Notes: generated by a model not told the origin, from the sequence alone. 64,000 nucleotides of DNA from Streptomyces sp. CB02400 (GCF_001905725.1 NZ_LIWB01000016.1:62001-126000); one strand, 5' to 3'; positions 42,129 through 51,240 are shown, numbered from the stretch's first letter. Made by a program: numbers and translations.

Positions 42129-44270
42129 CTACGGTGTCCTCGGCGCCGTGTCCGGTGGGAGCAGCGCGCCCGCCGTCAGGCCGGTGGTCAGGAGGCCCGC
42201 GTGCTCCCGGGCCAGGTCGGTGGCCCGGCGGGCGGCGGCGCGCAGTTCGCCGACGCGGCGGAAGGCCTCGCCGTAGCGGCGTTGTTCCTCCAGGGGCAGC
42301 AGCGGTACGCGCAGCCGGCCGGGCTGGAGGTGGACGGTGGTGCTGCCGGTGGACGCCCCGGTGATGTTGTCGTGCGCGCCGACGAAGCCCACGAGGAACC
42401 AGGGGTCCAGGCGTGCCGGATCGGGGCGCAGGAGGTACACGTCGTGTCCGAGCAGCACGCCGGTGTCCGCTTCGCCGGCCAGCCGGGCCATCTCCCCGGT
42501 GCCTCCCGGGAACATGCGCACCAGGACGTCCCCCTCGGTGATGACCGGTGACGACTTCAGGGGCACGCCGTCGAGGAAGGTGCCGGACGCGGGTACGCCG
42601 TCGGTGATGTCCGTGCCGTGGAGGACCGGCCTTCCGGCGTTCTCGGCCCTCCACCGCGCGCCCTCGTCCTTCTCCCGGGTGGCGGTCGCCGCCCGCAGGA
42701 GCTCCAGGGCGCCGCCGCGGGCGAGGTCGGAGACGGTGGCCGTGCGCCACTGCCGCGGGGAGTCGCCGGTGGGCCGCCACGTGTCCCGGGCGGCCCGGGC
42801 GAGGAGGCCGGCCTGCTCGGTCAGCCGCTCGCGGTACTCGTCGGCCTGCCGGGCCACCCGGGCCGGGCTGATGTCGACGGGCAGGGCGCGGACCTGGCGG
42901 GCCGGGGTGAGGTCGACGACGTCGTCGAGGAGGTCCAGGACGGGGACGGCCCTGGCGGTGCCGGGCTCGTCGGAGAAGGAGCCCGGGTCGGCGCGGAAGG
43001 CCGTCCAGTGGCCCAGCACGGTGCCGGTCAACTCGCCCCAGTCGAGGGGGTCGTGGCGTCGGCGCGTCCCCGGCGAGCCGGCCCGGTTGCGTGGACCGTC
43101 CGGTTGCCGCTCACCGCCGGTGTCCACGAACAGCACCGAGGTGCGGCCCCGGCCGTCCGGTTCCGGGGCCTGGAGGACCCACAGCTGGAGTCCGATGTGC
43201 AGGGGCGCTGCCGCGCCGGACGGCAGGGCCACGACGGCGCGCAGGACGCCGCTGCGGACCAGTTCGGCGCGCACGCGGCGACCCGAGGCGCGGGCGGCGG
43301 TGGCGGGGGGCAACAGCAGCACCGCGTAACCGCCGGGGCGCAGGTGGGCCAGGGCGTGCTGGACCCAGGCGAGTTCGGACTCCATGCGCGGCGGGAGACC
43401 GTAGGCCCAGCGGGGGTCGTAGGCCAGCTCGTCGTGGCCCCAACCGCGGTCGCCGTAGGGCGGGTTGCACAGCACCGCGTCGACCGGGGGCTGCGCGAAG
43501 GCGTCGTGGCGCAGGCTGTCGCCGGCCCGTACCGCCACCTCCCCGTCGGGCGCGGCCAGCAGCAGGCGTACCGCGCTGCGCTGGGCCTGCACCGGCAGGG
43601 CGTCCTGGCCGTACAGCCCACGGGCGCCGTGGCGCGCGGCGGCCTCCAGCAGGGTGCCGCTGCCGCACGCGGGATCCAGGACACGGGCCGTGTCCGCGGG
43701 CAGCAGGCGCGCCATGAGGTCGGCCAGCGGGGCGGGGGTCCGGTAGGTGCCGGTGGAGGCGCTGTCCTCCAGTTCCCGCTCGGCGAGTACGTCGAGGGCG
43801 GCCTGGGCGCCCTCCTCCCGCACGCAGTGGATCAGGGCCCGTACGACGGCCGCGTCGGCCGCCGTGAAGGGGGCGGTCTCGGCCTGCGGAACCATGCCGG
43901 CGAGGTCGGCGACGGCGGCGTCCGCGCGTGCGGCGAGGTCGGCGTCCGGCAGGTCGGCCGGTGCGGTCAGCTCGTGCGGGGAGCGGCGTGAGGTGGCCAG
44001 GACCAGGGGGAGCAGCGGTGCGGCCGGGGCCGAGGGATGCAGTCGCAGCAGGGTGCGCAGTTCCTCGGCGGGGGCTGCGGCGGAGGTCTGGCCGCGGGCG
44101 CGCAGCCAGGTGCGCACGGCTTCGAGGTCGTAGAGCGGGCTGGCCTCGGTGCCGCCGGTGGGCGCCGGGAAGTCGCTGTGCCGACGGCGCCAGTTGCTGA
44201 CGGTGGCGCGTGTGACCCCCGCGATGCGGGAGATCTCCGCGGCTGTCACCTGGGCTGACGGCTGGGGCAT
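42129..44270 (-). CDS. N6-adenine DNA methyltransferase with N-terminal HTH and C-terminal specificity-like domain
   Basis: A 713-aa protein in three parts. Residues 1-60 are a helix-turn-helix (VTAAEISRIAGVTRATVSNWRRR). The central HsdM-like methylase has motif I DPACGSGTLLEAA near 190 and catalytic NPPYGDRGWG near 265. Residues 430-713 resemble an HsdS target-recognition half (DLLDDVVDLTPARQVRALPV, then LHGTDITDGVP, and PLLPLEEQRRYGEAFRR). So modification and recognition appear fused, as in type IIG or BREX PglX-like enzymes, but no nuclease motif is visible. It is divergent to a small gene and an RNase H-fold gene, which may form one system. Confidence 0.9.
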   Translation of the reverse strand: MPQPSAQVTAAEISRIAGVTRATVSNWRRRHSDFPAPTGGTEASPLYDLEAVRTWLRARGQTSAAAPAEELRTLLRLHPSAPAAPLLPLVLATSRRSPHELTAPADLPDADLAARADAAVADLAGMVPQAETAPFTAADAAVVRALIHCVREEGAQAALDVLAERELEDSASTGTYRTPAPLADLMARLLPADTARVLDPACGSGTLLEAAARHGARGLYGQDALPVQAQRSAVRLLLAAPDGEVAVRAGDSLRHDAFAQPPVDAVLCNPPYGDRGWGHDELAYDPRWAYGLPPRMESELAWVQHALAHLRPGGYAVLLLPPATAARASGRRVRAELVRSGVLRAVVALPSGAAAPLHIGLQLWVLQAPEPDGRGRTSVLFVDTGGERQPDGPRNRAGSPGTRRRHDPLDWGELTGTVLGHWTAFRADPGSFSDEPGTARAVPVLDLLDDVVDLTPARQVRALPVDISPARVARQADEYRERLTEQAGLLARAARDTWRPTGDSPRQWRTATVSDLARGGALELLRAATATREKDEGARWRAENAGRPVLHGTDITDGVPASGTFLDGVPLKSSPVITEGDVLVRMFPGGTGEMARLAGEADTGVLLGHDVYLLRPDPARLDPWFLVGFVGAHDNITGASTGSTTVHLQPGRLRVPLLPLEEQRRYGEAFRRVGELRAAARRATDLAREHAGLLTTGLTAGALLPPDTAPRTP

Positions 44271-44470
44271 GACCTGTTCTCACCTCTCGTCGGGAACAGC
44301 GGACACAGTACAGCACCCTCCACATCTGTTAACGAGATTGACGATGCTTTCACTGACATGCTTACCTGTAGATGCTTCCGGTCGACCCGTGGTCGGCGGG
44401 AGACGCCGTGGGCCGGCCGGAGCGGCCCGCCTCGGACGGCGGAGGAAGCCCCACGAGTGGAGAGACCTGC
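44271..44470. promoter_or_regulatory. Divergent promoter between methylase and the 109-aa gene
   Basis: This 200-bp segment contains an AT-richer core (44320-44375) with TTGACG at 44338 as a possible plus-strand -35; no matching -10 at 17-18 bp is convincing. The methylase HTH may act here. Confidence 0.4.
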
Positions 44471-44800
44471 TTGACCGACATGGACGATCCCGAACTGACC
44501 GTGTACCACCGCCACTTGGCGCAACTGCCGGAGCGCGACACCGAGGAGAACTTCCGGGCCCTGCTGGTCCAGGCCCGCCACATCACCGGCGCCTCCTACG
44601 AGACCACCCTCTACGACCACCAGCAGGCGTTCCGCCTCCTGTGGCACCACCTGGAACGCGGCGGCCACCTGAGCCGCGCCCACCACGATGCCCGCGCCCG
44701 CCTCGCCTCCGGCCGTACCGCACCCGAGGAACGCGCCGCCCTGGAGCTGTTCCTCACCGTCTACGGCCAGGTCCACCCGCCGAACGACGCCGGCGCCTGA
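44471..44800 (+). CDS. Small acidic helical protein of unknown function
   Basis: A 109-aa protein (TDMDDPELTVYHRHLAQLPERD at the start, DHQQAFRLLWHHLERGGH mid-protein). I do not recognise the family. TTG 44471 follows GGAGAG by 6-7 nt; ATG 44480 is the alternative. It is divergent to the methylase and 92 bp before the RNase H-fold gene on the same strand, so it is likely part of the same unit. Confidence 0.65.
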   Translation: MTDMDDPELTVYHRHLAQLPERDTEENFRALLVQARHITGASYETTLYDHQQAFRLLWHHLERGGHLSRAHHDARARLASGRTAPEERAALELFLTVYGQVHPPNDAGA

Positions 44801-44892
44801 CCCCGTACGCCCCCGCCCGGCGGGCGTCACCCGAGCCCGCGGTCGCCCCCGCCCACGCCGATCACCACCCGCCCGCAACCCGAAAGGCCACC

Positions 44893-46524
44893 GTGACGAT
44901 CACCGAGCACGCGGAGCTGGTCCGTCGCTTCGCCGAGGACTTCACCGCCCTGCAGGAGGCCGTCCTCGCACGGATGAACGGGATCTGCACCGTGGAGACC
45001 GCCGCGGCCCTGGAACACGCCTCGCTCGCCGGTCCCATCGCCATCGCTCTCGCCCACGCCGACGTCCTCGCCCGTGGGGACGTCCGGCGCGCTGAGCTCT
45101 CGGGCCTGCTCGCCGAGCGGCTGCGGCGGCTGCGCGAGCACGCGCGCAAGGTGCGCCGGGCCCGGTCGCGGGCGGACGCCGTGTGCAAGGAGCAGCGCGC
45201 CCGTCGCACGGCCGGTCTCTCCCGGCCGGTGGAGACGCTGGAGCTGCGAGTGGTGCGCGTGGCGTACCCGGAGGCCTACGCCAGGGCCCTGCGGGGGGAA
45301 CTCCGCGACAGGGGAGTGCCGGAGGGCACGCCGCGGGTGCCGGAGAGCGACCTCGCCCAGTGGGCGTGGGACCGGCAGTCGGCGGGCGGCGAACCGCCGG
45401 CACCGGTGCGCGAGCTGCTGGACCACTCCGACGACGCCTTCGTCGAGGCCCTCCTGCGCGACGCGCGGGAGGAGGAGAACCCCCACCTCCCGCACGACGC
45501 GGTGGTCGGACGATGGAGCCGGCACGCCCGTTCCGCGCTCGCCTGGGGCCGCTACGCCATCGCCCGGGCCGAACGGGACGCACTCGCCCGCCCCCTCTCC
45601 GCGCGGCGCGCACGGCTCGACGCCCTGGACGACGCCTACCAGGACACCGCGGTCCTGGCCGCCCGCGCCCGCGAGGCCAGGCTCCGGGCCGCGGACCTCC
45701 GCGACCGGATGCGGGCAAGCGCCGCCGCGGGACCCGTCGCGGAGCTCGTCGCACAGTGCCGCGCTGCGGCCCTCGTACGCTTCGCCAGCGCCGAGCCCGA
45801 GTCGTGGCACGGGGTGCGTGAGCTGGTCGCCGGGCACCGGGCCGACTGCGCCGAGCGGGCCGGCGGCTGCCCGCACTGCCACCGGGCCCTCGCCGCCGCC
45901 CTCACTGACGGCTCCTTCGCCGGCCCGGGCGAAGACGGCGAGGGCGGAGGTCCGGCGGCGACGGCCCCGACCGACGGGGACCGCTACGCACTGCTCGACG
46001 ACCTCCCCGACACCGCCGTCGTGGCCGTCGCCGACGCCGCGGTCGGTGACGAGTCCGCGCTGTGCGGCCACGGCTGGGCCGCCGAGGACGGGACGACCGG
46101 GTACGGCGACTCCATGGCCTCGAGCAGCGGCGAGGCCGAGGTCATCGGCATCTGCGCGGCCGCCCTCGGCCTCCTCCAGCGCCACGAGGAGGTGCCCGTG
46201 GTCGTCCTGTGTGACAGCGTCGAGGCGGTGGAGGTGACGAACACGGTCCTGGAGCGCGCGGACCCGGCGGCGGCCCACCGCACCCTGCTCTTCCCGGAGG
46301 GCAGGCACCTCATGGACCGCCTGCTGCGCCACCGCGACCGCGTCCAGGTCCGCTGGCTCAAGGGGCACGTCGGACACGACCTCAACGAGACCGCCGATGC
46401 CCTCGCCGGCCTCTCCCTCCGCCGCGCCACCGGCCGCGTCTCCCCCCTCGCGGCCCGCAAGGAGGAGGCACGGATCCTGCGCTCACTCGGCTGCGGGGAC
46501 CGCCCGTTCTCGGCTGCCGCCTGA
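44893..46524 (+). CDS. Large helical protein with C-terminal RNase H-fold domain
   Basis: A 543-aa protein. Residues 1-345 are charged and helical with coiled-coil character and include a C-x6-CPHCH cluster near 317-330 that could bind zinc. Residues 375-515 form a type I RNase H domain with all four acidic positions: Asp381 (VAVADAAV), Glu414 (SSGEAEVIG), Asp441 (VLCDS) and Asp502 (NETAD), plus GHVGHDLN before the last. It should cut the RNA strand of RNA-DNA hybrids, or act as a related nuclease. GTG 44893 is the start. The stand-alone RNase HI enzymes are about 150 aa, so the long N-terminus is unusual. Confidence 0.85.
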   Translation: MTITEHAELVRRFAEDFTALQEAVLARMNGICTVETAAALEHASLAGPIAIALAHADVLARGDVRRAELSGLLAERLRRLREHARKVRRARSRADAVCKEQRARRTAGLSRPVETLELRVVRVAYPEAYARALRGELRDRGVPEGTPRVPESDLAQWAWDRQSAGGEPPAPVRELLDHSDDAFVEALLRDAREEENPHLPHDAVVGRWSRHARSALAWGRYAIARAERDALARPLSARRARLDALDDAYQDTAVLAARAREARLRAADLRDRMRASAAAGPVAELVAQCRAAALVRFASAEPESWHGVRELVAGHRADCAERAGGCPHCHRALAAALTDGSFAGPGEDGEGGGPAATAPTDGDRYALLDDLPDTAVVAVADAAVGDESALCGHGWAAEDGTTGYGDSMASSSGEAEVIGICAAALGLLQRHEEVPVVVLCDSVEAVEVTNTVLERADPAAAHRTLLFPEGRHLMDRLLRHRDRVQVRWLKGHVGHDLNETADALAGLSLRRATGRVSPLAARKEEARILRSLGCGDRPFSAAA

Positions 46525-46945
46525 TGCCCTGGGGCCGGGGAGCCTTCGTACGGGCATGACGGAGTCACGTCCTCCGACCGTGCGGGGCCGAGGCGCACGG
46601 GTGGTGGGTCGTGCGGCCCCCTCTTCCTTCTTCAGCACAGGGGGCCGCACGCGGTGCGGCGTCGAGTGGCGCCTTGCGAGCATCCATGATGAGGGATCGC
46701 GTGCAATTGCAGAGCAGAAGCGCTGTTTTTCTCCTCAAAGGGATGAACCCCCGCGCCATGAGACCCGCGAGGCGGGTGGCGAGGCGTAGCGGGAGGTGGC
46801 GGATCTTCTTATTGTTCCGTAATCCCATGATCACATAGCGTCGGACGGCCGTGTGCGGCCATCCTGGCGGTCCCTTCCTGACGGCGCTTCAGCACCGCCT
46901 GACGGAGGGCTCGTTGGTGCCGTTCGATCACAGGAACAGAGTGCG
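46525..46945. other. Intergenic region with a terminator and an AT-rich segment
   Basis: After the hairpin at 46610-46651, the stretch 46690-46840 is AT-rich for this genome and contains the palindrome TGCAATTGCA at 46702-46711. Short open frames on both strands have no ribosome site. A promoter for the following operon is expected here. Confidence 0.5.
46610..46651 (+). terminator. Terminator after the RNase H-fold gene
   Basis: A perfect 13-bp stem (CGTGCGGCCCCCT and complement) with a 16-nt loop lies 85 bp beyond the stop. Confidence 0.75.
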
Positions 46946-47191
46946 ATGTCGAGTAAGAAGGTGGTGGCCGCCGTCGTCCTGGCGGCGGCCCTCACATGGA
47001 GCACGGTGATGACCGTGCTGGGGCACGCGGCCGCCGCGGCGGTCCTGCTGCCCTCCCTGGGCCTGCTCGTGCAGCAGATCGTCCAGGCGTTCACGGCGTC
47101 CGACGGACGTCCCCGTCCCGCGGACGCCGCACTGCCCTCCGCAGGCGACCCGACCGGGCTGCGGCGGGGCGGTCAGGAGGCGCCGCGGTGA
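46946..47191 (+). CDS. Small membrane protein upstream of the XRE regulator
   Basis: An 81-aa protein with two adjoining hydrophobic segments (about residues 5-25 and 28-45) and a basic tail ending GGQEAPR. No family recognised. Its stop overlaps the start of the XRE/sigma-like gene, implying coupled expression. It could be a membrane partner or sensor for that regulator. Confidence 0.65.
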   Translation: MSSKKVVAAVVLAAALTWSTVMTVLGHAAAAAVLLPSLGLLVQQIVQAFTASDGRPRPADAALPSAGDPTGLRRGGQEAPR

Positions 47192-48069
47192 TGCCGTCGT
47201 CCGATGCCGCCCAGCCCCCGCCGCACAGCGCCAGACGGGGCCGCCCGCCGGCCCCCATCTCCCCGGAGGCGGGCCCGCTGCACCGCGCCTGGCTCGAACC
47301 CGTCCGCAGCGTGCACCGCACCAGCGGCCTGACCCTGGACGACCTCGTCGACCGGTCCGGCTACTCCAAGACCCGGATCAGCGAACTCCTGCGCGGAAAC
47401 GGCTACTACCCCGCCTGGGAGATCACCTTCAGCGTGATCCGCGTCCTGGGCATACCCACGGAACCCATGCGCCGGCTGTGGACGGCCGCCGCCCGCGAAG
47501 CCCACAAGGGCCCGGAGTGGATCCGCCAGTGCATCGAGCAGGTCGCCCACGAGGCCGAAGGACCCCCGCTGCCCTACCAGGCGTTCACCGACACCATGTA
47601 CCACCCCTATCTGGAGTACGCCCGCGCCTTCCTCCTGACCGACCGGCGGGCCCGGGGCGTCGTCGCGGAGGCCAACGACATCCTGTGGCTCTCCTGGAGC
47701 GAGGCCACCGCCAGCGCGAACCTCAACCGCTACGCCTGGCTCCTGCTGCGCTCCCGGGTCATGCTCCGCACCCCCCGCCACGAAGGCCACCCCGACCTGC
47801 GCGCCGCCGTCTTCTCCACCCGTGAGATCCGCACCCCCCAGGACCCCGGACACATGATCGCCCTGTCCGAACTGGTCGACCTCTTCGACGCCATCAGCCG
47901 CCTGCCCGACGACCAGATGGACGTCGCCGTCCTGCACTACCTGTGCGGCATCCCCGACCAGCGCATCCCCCACGTCCTCGGCCTGAGCCCCGCCATCGCC
48001 CACGCCGTCGACCACCACGCCCGCGCCACCGTCGAGGCCCTCCTCGACGCCCCCGACACCCGGGAGTGA
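47188..48069 (+). CDS. XRE-type HTH protein with sigma region 4-like C-terminus
   Basis: A 293-aa regulator. An N-terminal HTH near residues 45-75 reads LTLDDLVDRSGYSKTRISEL. A central helical part follows (MYHPYLEYARAFLL and DILWLSWSEATASANL). Residues 235-290 resemble sigma region 4: AISRLPDDQMDVAVLHYL and a recognition-like helix around RIPHVLGLSPAIAHAV. Region 2 of a sigma factor is lacking, so it may recruit polymerase rather than act as a sigma. GTG 47188 (AGGAGG 7 nt upstream) overlaps the preceding stop; ATG 47191 is possible. Confidence 0.75.
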   Translation: MMPSSDAAQPPPHSARRGRPPAPISPEAGPLHRAWLEPVRSVHRTSGLTLDDLVDRSGYSKTRISELLRGNGYYPAWEITFSVIRVLGIPTEPMRRLWTAAAREAHKGPEWIRQCIEQVAHEAEGPPLPYQAFTDTMYHPYLEYARAFLLTDRRARGVVAEANDILWLSWSEATASANLNRYAWLLLRSRVMLRTPRHEGHPDLRAAVFSTREIRTPQDPGHMIALSELVDLFDAISRLPDDQMDVAVLHYLCGIPDQRIPHVLGLSPAIAHAVDHHARATVEALLDAPDTRE

Positions 48070-48079
48070 CCCGCCCGTC

Positions 48080-48928
48080 ATGTCTGCCATCGACCAGCTC
48101 CTCGCCCGAGCCCGCCTGCACCACCACCCCGACGTCCCCGACGACACCGTCCCCCACGACGACGGCACCCGCCCCGACCACCTCCCGGCCGCCCCCCTGA
48201 CCGCCGACCCCTGCCACACCGATCACGCCGGTCGCACCGACCCGGCCGCGGCCCGGCAGCTCCACACGCTGTGCGAGACCGCCGTCACCGCCCTCACCCC
48301 CGACGTCCTGGCCTTCCTCACCGACCAGGTCCCCGACCACCACAGCGCCTGGCTCCTGGGCTGCGCCCTCCACCTCGCGGGCATCGAGGACGGCGCCCGC
48401 TTCTGGTGGCAGTACGCCGCCGGCGACGGCCACCCCCCGGCCTGCTACACCCTCTCCCTGCACCACCGCGTCCGCGGCGAACAGCACGCCGCCGCCTTCT
48501 ACGCCCAGCAGACCGGCCTCGACCTCACCCCCGAGGCCGGGGCGTCGGAACCCCTCACCGTCGCCGGCGCATGCCCGCCCACGGACATCCGCTTCGACGC
48601 CGGACTCCCCACCGTGCTCCGCATCCTCAGCGAACTCGCGGCCCCGGGCCGCCGCCACCGGCCCCACCGCATCGACGCCCTGACCAACTACGTCGCCGAC
48701 GCCGTCACCCCCCACTACGACCGCCATCCGAACATCGAACTGCCCGTCCCCGAACCCCGGTTCGCCGACCGGATCGACTTCCTCCTCACCGCCGCCCCAC
48801 CGTGCAAGGCCCGCACCCGCACTCCCCGCGCCACCGCGCCCGCCCTGCCCGTCCGCACGGACCACGACCGGAACGAGGACTCCAGGGCGCGGCCGTCCTG
48901 CGCACCCCGAGGCGCGGCCACGCCCTGA
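48080..48928 (+). CDS. Protein of unknown function paired with the XRE/sigma-like regulator
   Basis: A 282-aa protein beginning 10 bp after the regulator stop. The middle (HSAWLLGCALHLAGIEDGARFWWQYAAGDGHPPACYTLSLHH split over two helices) resembles one SEL1/TPR-like helical repeat. The N- and C-terminal thirds are His/Pro-rich and probably disordered. No signal peptide or membrane segment. A partner or antagonist role for the regulator is inferred only from adjacency. Confidence 0.65.
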   Translation: MSAIDQLLARARLHHHPDVPDDTVPHDDGTRPDHLPAAPLTADPCHTDHAGRTDPAAARQLHTLCETAVTALTPDVLAFLTDQVPDHHSAWLLGCALHLAGIEDGARFWWQYAAGDGHPPACYTLSLHHRVRGEQHAAAFYAQQTGLDLTPEAGASEPLTVAGACPPTDIRFDAGLPTVLRILSELAAPGRRHRPHRIDALTNYVADAVTPHYDRHPNIELPVPEPRFADRIDFLLTAAPPCKARTRTPRATAPALPVRTDHDRNEDSRARPSCAPRGAATP

Positions 48929-48955
48929 CCCGGACACCGGCACCGGGTGCGGACG

Positions 48956-48992
48956 CACGCCGGTCCTCCACCGGCGGCAGAGGACCGGCGTG
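48956..48992 (+). terminator. Terminator of the XRE operon
   Basis: A perfect 13-bp stem (CACGCCGGTCCTC and complement) with an 11-nt loop lies 27 bp past the stop at 48928. Confidence 0.8.
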
Positions 48993-49096
48993 AAGCCGAA
49001 CGTCGCGGGGCTCGGCACGCCCGGAGAGCCGAAGCCCCTGGTCCGGGCGCCGGGTTGTAGGTTGACCGTTCGCGTCGCTCCGGGCCGCGTGGCCCC

Positions 49097-49288
49097 CTAT
49101 CGGCGGATCCTGCTCCGCCCGACGTAGCGGATGCAGCGCAGGACCATCAGCGCGGCGGTGACGGCGACGGGTTCCGGGATGTCCGGCTGGCAGTGGAGGA
49201 CGTAGGCGGTGACGCCGGACAGGACGATGTCCGGCAGGGTGGGGGTCCTCCACTGGAATGGGAGGTGGTTCCAGGTCTGTGCTTCCAT
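49097..49288 (-). CDS. Small membrane-associated protein of unknown function
   Basis: A 63-aa protein, MEAQTWNHLPFQWRTPTLPD at the start and a possible membrane helix from about residue 20 to 48. GAAGGGA lies 7 nt before the ATG, which supports a genuine gene. No family recognised. Confidence 0.6.
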   Translation of the reverse strand: MEAQTWNHLPFQWRTPTLPDIVLSGVTAYVLHCQPDIPEPVAVTAALMVLRCIRYVGRSRIRR

Positions 49289-49906
49289 GGTGGTGTCCCT
49301 TCGGGTGCGTCGCGATGCATGTCGAGGGAATCGGGGACCGCCCCTGGCCCGGGCGGTCCCTTCCTCGTGGCTTTCGAGATAAGACCACGTCAACACCCGC
49401 CCGGGCCGTGCGCAGATATCGGGGGCCCGAAAGGCCACTCCCTCTGACCTGGGGTTTTTCTCAACTTCGGTGCCCTCCAACAATGTTTGGAGTGCCGCTC
49501 TGACCTGCGGCAGCAGTCAACTTGGTTCTCCTGCAACGAAGTTGAACTTGGCTGAAAGCCGCCGTCCTCGAATCGCTGCGAATTCGGGTATTTCTGACAG
49601 TTCGGGCGGCTGCTCTCCTCGTGGCTCAGCGCTCGCCCGGTCCTGACTCCAGAGGCATCCGGTCGGACTGGAACGGCTTCGGTGACACCGAGTAACTCCG
49701 TCGGCAGGGTCCAGGCCGCCACCACGGCTCCGTGAAGATCGACGACATCGCCCAATGAAGGCTCCGCCATGCGGTCGGGCCAGGGCAAAGGGCGGATCGG
49801 GGCCGCGAAGGCACGGCGCACGATCCGCGCGGACGATGTTCCTCGACTCCCGCGTCCGGTACCGGGCCCCGCGCGGCCTTCGACGGACTCGACGAACGGA
49901 GGGATA
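49289..49906. other. AT-richer intergenic region with several short inverted repeats
   Basis: No convincing gene in 618 bp. Between 49440 and 49560 base composition is unusually balanced. The hairpin CTCCAA-CAATGT-TTGGAG lies near 49476-49493, and CAACTTCG near 49461 can pair with CGAAGTTG near 49537. It could hold a promoter, an attachment-like site or a small RNA; I cannot decide. Confidence 0.4.
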
Positions 49907-50281
49907 ATGCCGGGCATGGACCCGCTGCACCACCGCTCGCTCGAACCCTCCGCCGCAGAGGTGCTGCGTGCCCGGTACGCGGCCCGTCTGCCCGACCGCC
50001 TGGACGAGCTGACCGGGCCGGTGCACGGGCGGGTCGAACTCCCGCTGCACGTCGCCTGGTCCGGCCTGCGCGCGTACGATCTCGACCGGCCGCGTCAGCG
50101 GATGAGCCTCTACCGGACCGTCCTGGCCGAGGGACGGCACCAGGACCTCCTCGCCTTCCTGAACCGGGACCTGCTCGCCTCCCAGTGGCCCGCGCTGCGC
50201 ACCCTGGTCAGCAGGCACATCCGCGATGTGTGGGAGGACGCCTTCCCCGAGCTCGCCCGTGAGGCGTCCGCCGTCGCGTGA
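49907..50281 (+). CDS. Probable antitoxin partner of the AbiEii-like protein
   Basis: A 124-aa protein (RYAARLPDRLDELTGPVHGRVELPLHVAWSG... then DLLASQWPALRTLVSRHIRDVW). I do not recognise a DNA-binding domain of the AbiEi type. Its GTGA overlap with the nucleotidyltransferase gene and small size fit an antitoxin. ATG 49907 follows GGAGGG closely; ATG 49916 is possible. Confidence 0.6.
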   Translation: MPGMDPLHHRSLEPSAAEVLRARYAARLPDRLDELTGPVHGRVELPLHVAWSGLRAYDLDRPRQRMSLYRTVLAEGRHQDLLAFLNRDLLASQWPALRTLVSRHIRDVWEDAFPELAREASAVA

Positions 50282-50949
50282 ACCTCAGCGATCTGCACCG
50301 CCGTCTCCTGTCCGACGTCCTCGCCGTCGGCACGGCCTACCCGCTGGTCGTCACCGGCGGATACGCCGTCCAGGCGCACGGGCTGGTCGACCGACTCAGC
50401 CAGGACCTCGATGTCGCCACGGAGAACCCCGCCCCCATGGCGGACATCGCCGAGCACCTGTGCCGGGCACTGACCGGACGGGGCTGGCGCGTGACGGTGA
50501 TCGGCGTCGACCCGCTGTCGGCACGCCTCGTGGTGGCCGACCCGGACACCGGCGAGGACTGCGAGGTGGACGTCCTCAAGGAGAACCTGTGGGCCGCACC
50601 GCTCACCACCGAGTACGGCCCGGTCCTCGCCCTCGACGATGTGATCGGCACCAAGGTCCGCGCTCTCGCCGACCGTGGCGCGGTCCGCGACCTGATCGAC
50701 GTCCACGCCGCCTCCGCCCATCACACGGCCACCGAGCTCGAGCGGCTGGGCGAACGGCACGGCCGCGACGAGTTCCGCCGCCAGGACCTGCGTGACCGCC
50801 TGGCCGGCGCCGAGTGGTACGACGACGAGGAGTTCGCCTCCTACGGTCTCACCGGGGAGCAGATCACGGAGCTCAGGACATGGGCCCAGCAGTGGACGAG
50901 CGACCTCGACCAGCGGCTCGGCGAGGACGAGGCCTCTCAGGACATCTGA
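50278..50949 (+). CDS. AbiEii-like nucleotidyltransferase toxin
   Basis: A 223-aa protein with the minimal nucleotidyltransferase core of AbiEii/MenT-type toxins: GG at 27-28 (VVTGGYAVQAHG) and SQDLDV at 41-46 giving Asp43 and Asp45, followed by a third acidic position in CEVDVLKEN near 98. The Lys in DVIGTKVRAL near 125 also matches the family. Such enzymes transfer nucleotides to RNA or tRNA and serve in phage defence. GTG start, 4-bp overlap with the upstream gene. Confidence 0.85.
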   Translation: MNLSDLHRRLLSDVLAVGTAYPLVVTGGYAVQAHGLVDRLSQDLDVATENPAPMADIAEHLCRALTGRGWRVTVIGVDPLSARLVVADPDTGEDCEVDVLKENLWAAPLTTEYGPVLALDDVIGTKVRALADRGAVRDLIDVHAASAHHTATELERLGERHGRDEFRRQDLRDRLAGAEWYDDEEFASYGLTGEQITELRTWAQQWTSDLDQRLGEDEASQDI

Positions 50950-51240
50950 AGGCCGCGGCGGACTGCGTCGACGTGGAATGACCCTTGGGAGACATCCCTC
51001 CTCCGGCAAGCGCAGAAGGGCCCGGGCAGGAGGTTCTTTCGGTCGGGGCTGTTTCCCGGCCGACGGGCCCGTCGGCCGCTGCATCCCACCAGGAGCGGGG
51101 CCGGGCGGGCCGAGCGGGAATCCGGGGGTCACCGTCATGACTTCAGGAACGGCCCAGGACGATGTGATCCGGTCGTGAGGTGAGTGGCCCGGGGGAGGAG
51201 TCGGGCGCCCGTGGCGGCCGGCCGGCCGCCGGACGGTGCG
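50950..51240. other. Intergenic region, nothing recognised
   Basis: About 290 bp between the toxin stop and the convergent TetR stop hold short repeats of G/C-rich sequence (for example GGCCGGCCGCCGG near 51217) but no clear gene or strong terminator. Confidence 0.4.

Noticed and set aside
44338..44372. Sigma-70-type promoter before the 109-aa gene
   Set aside because: TTGACG is a good -35, but the hexamers 17-18 bp downstream (CTTACC, TTACCT) are poor -10 matches, so no promoter is called.
46611..46838. 75-codon plus-strand frame after the RNase H-fold gene
   Set aside because: It includes the terminator hairpin and has no ribosome site or recognisable domain.
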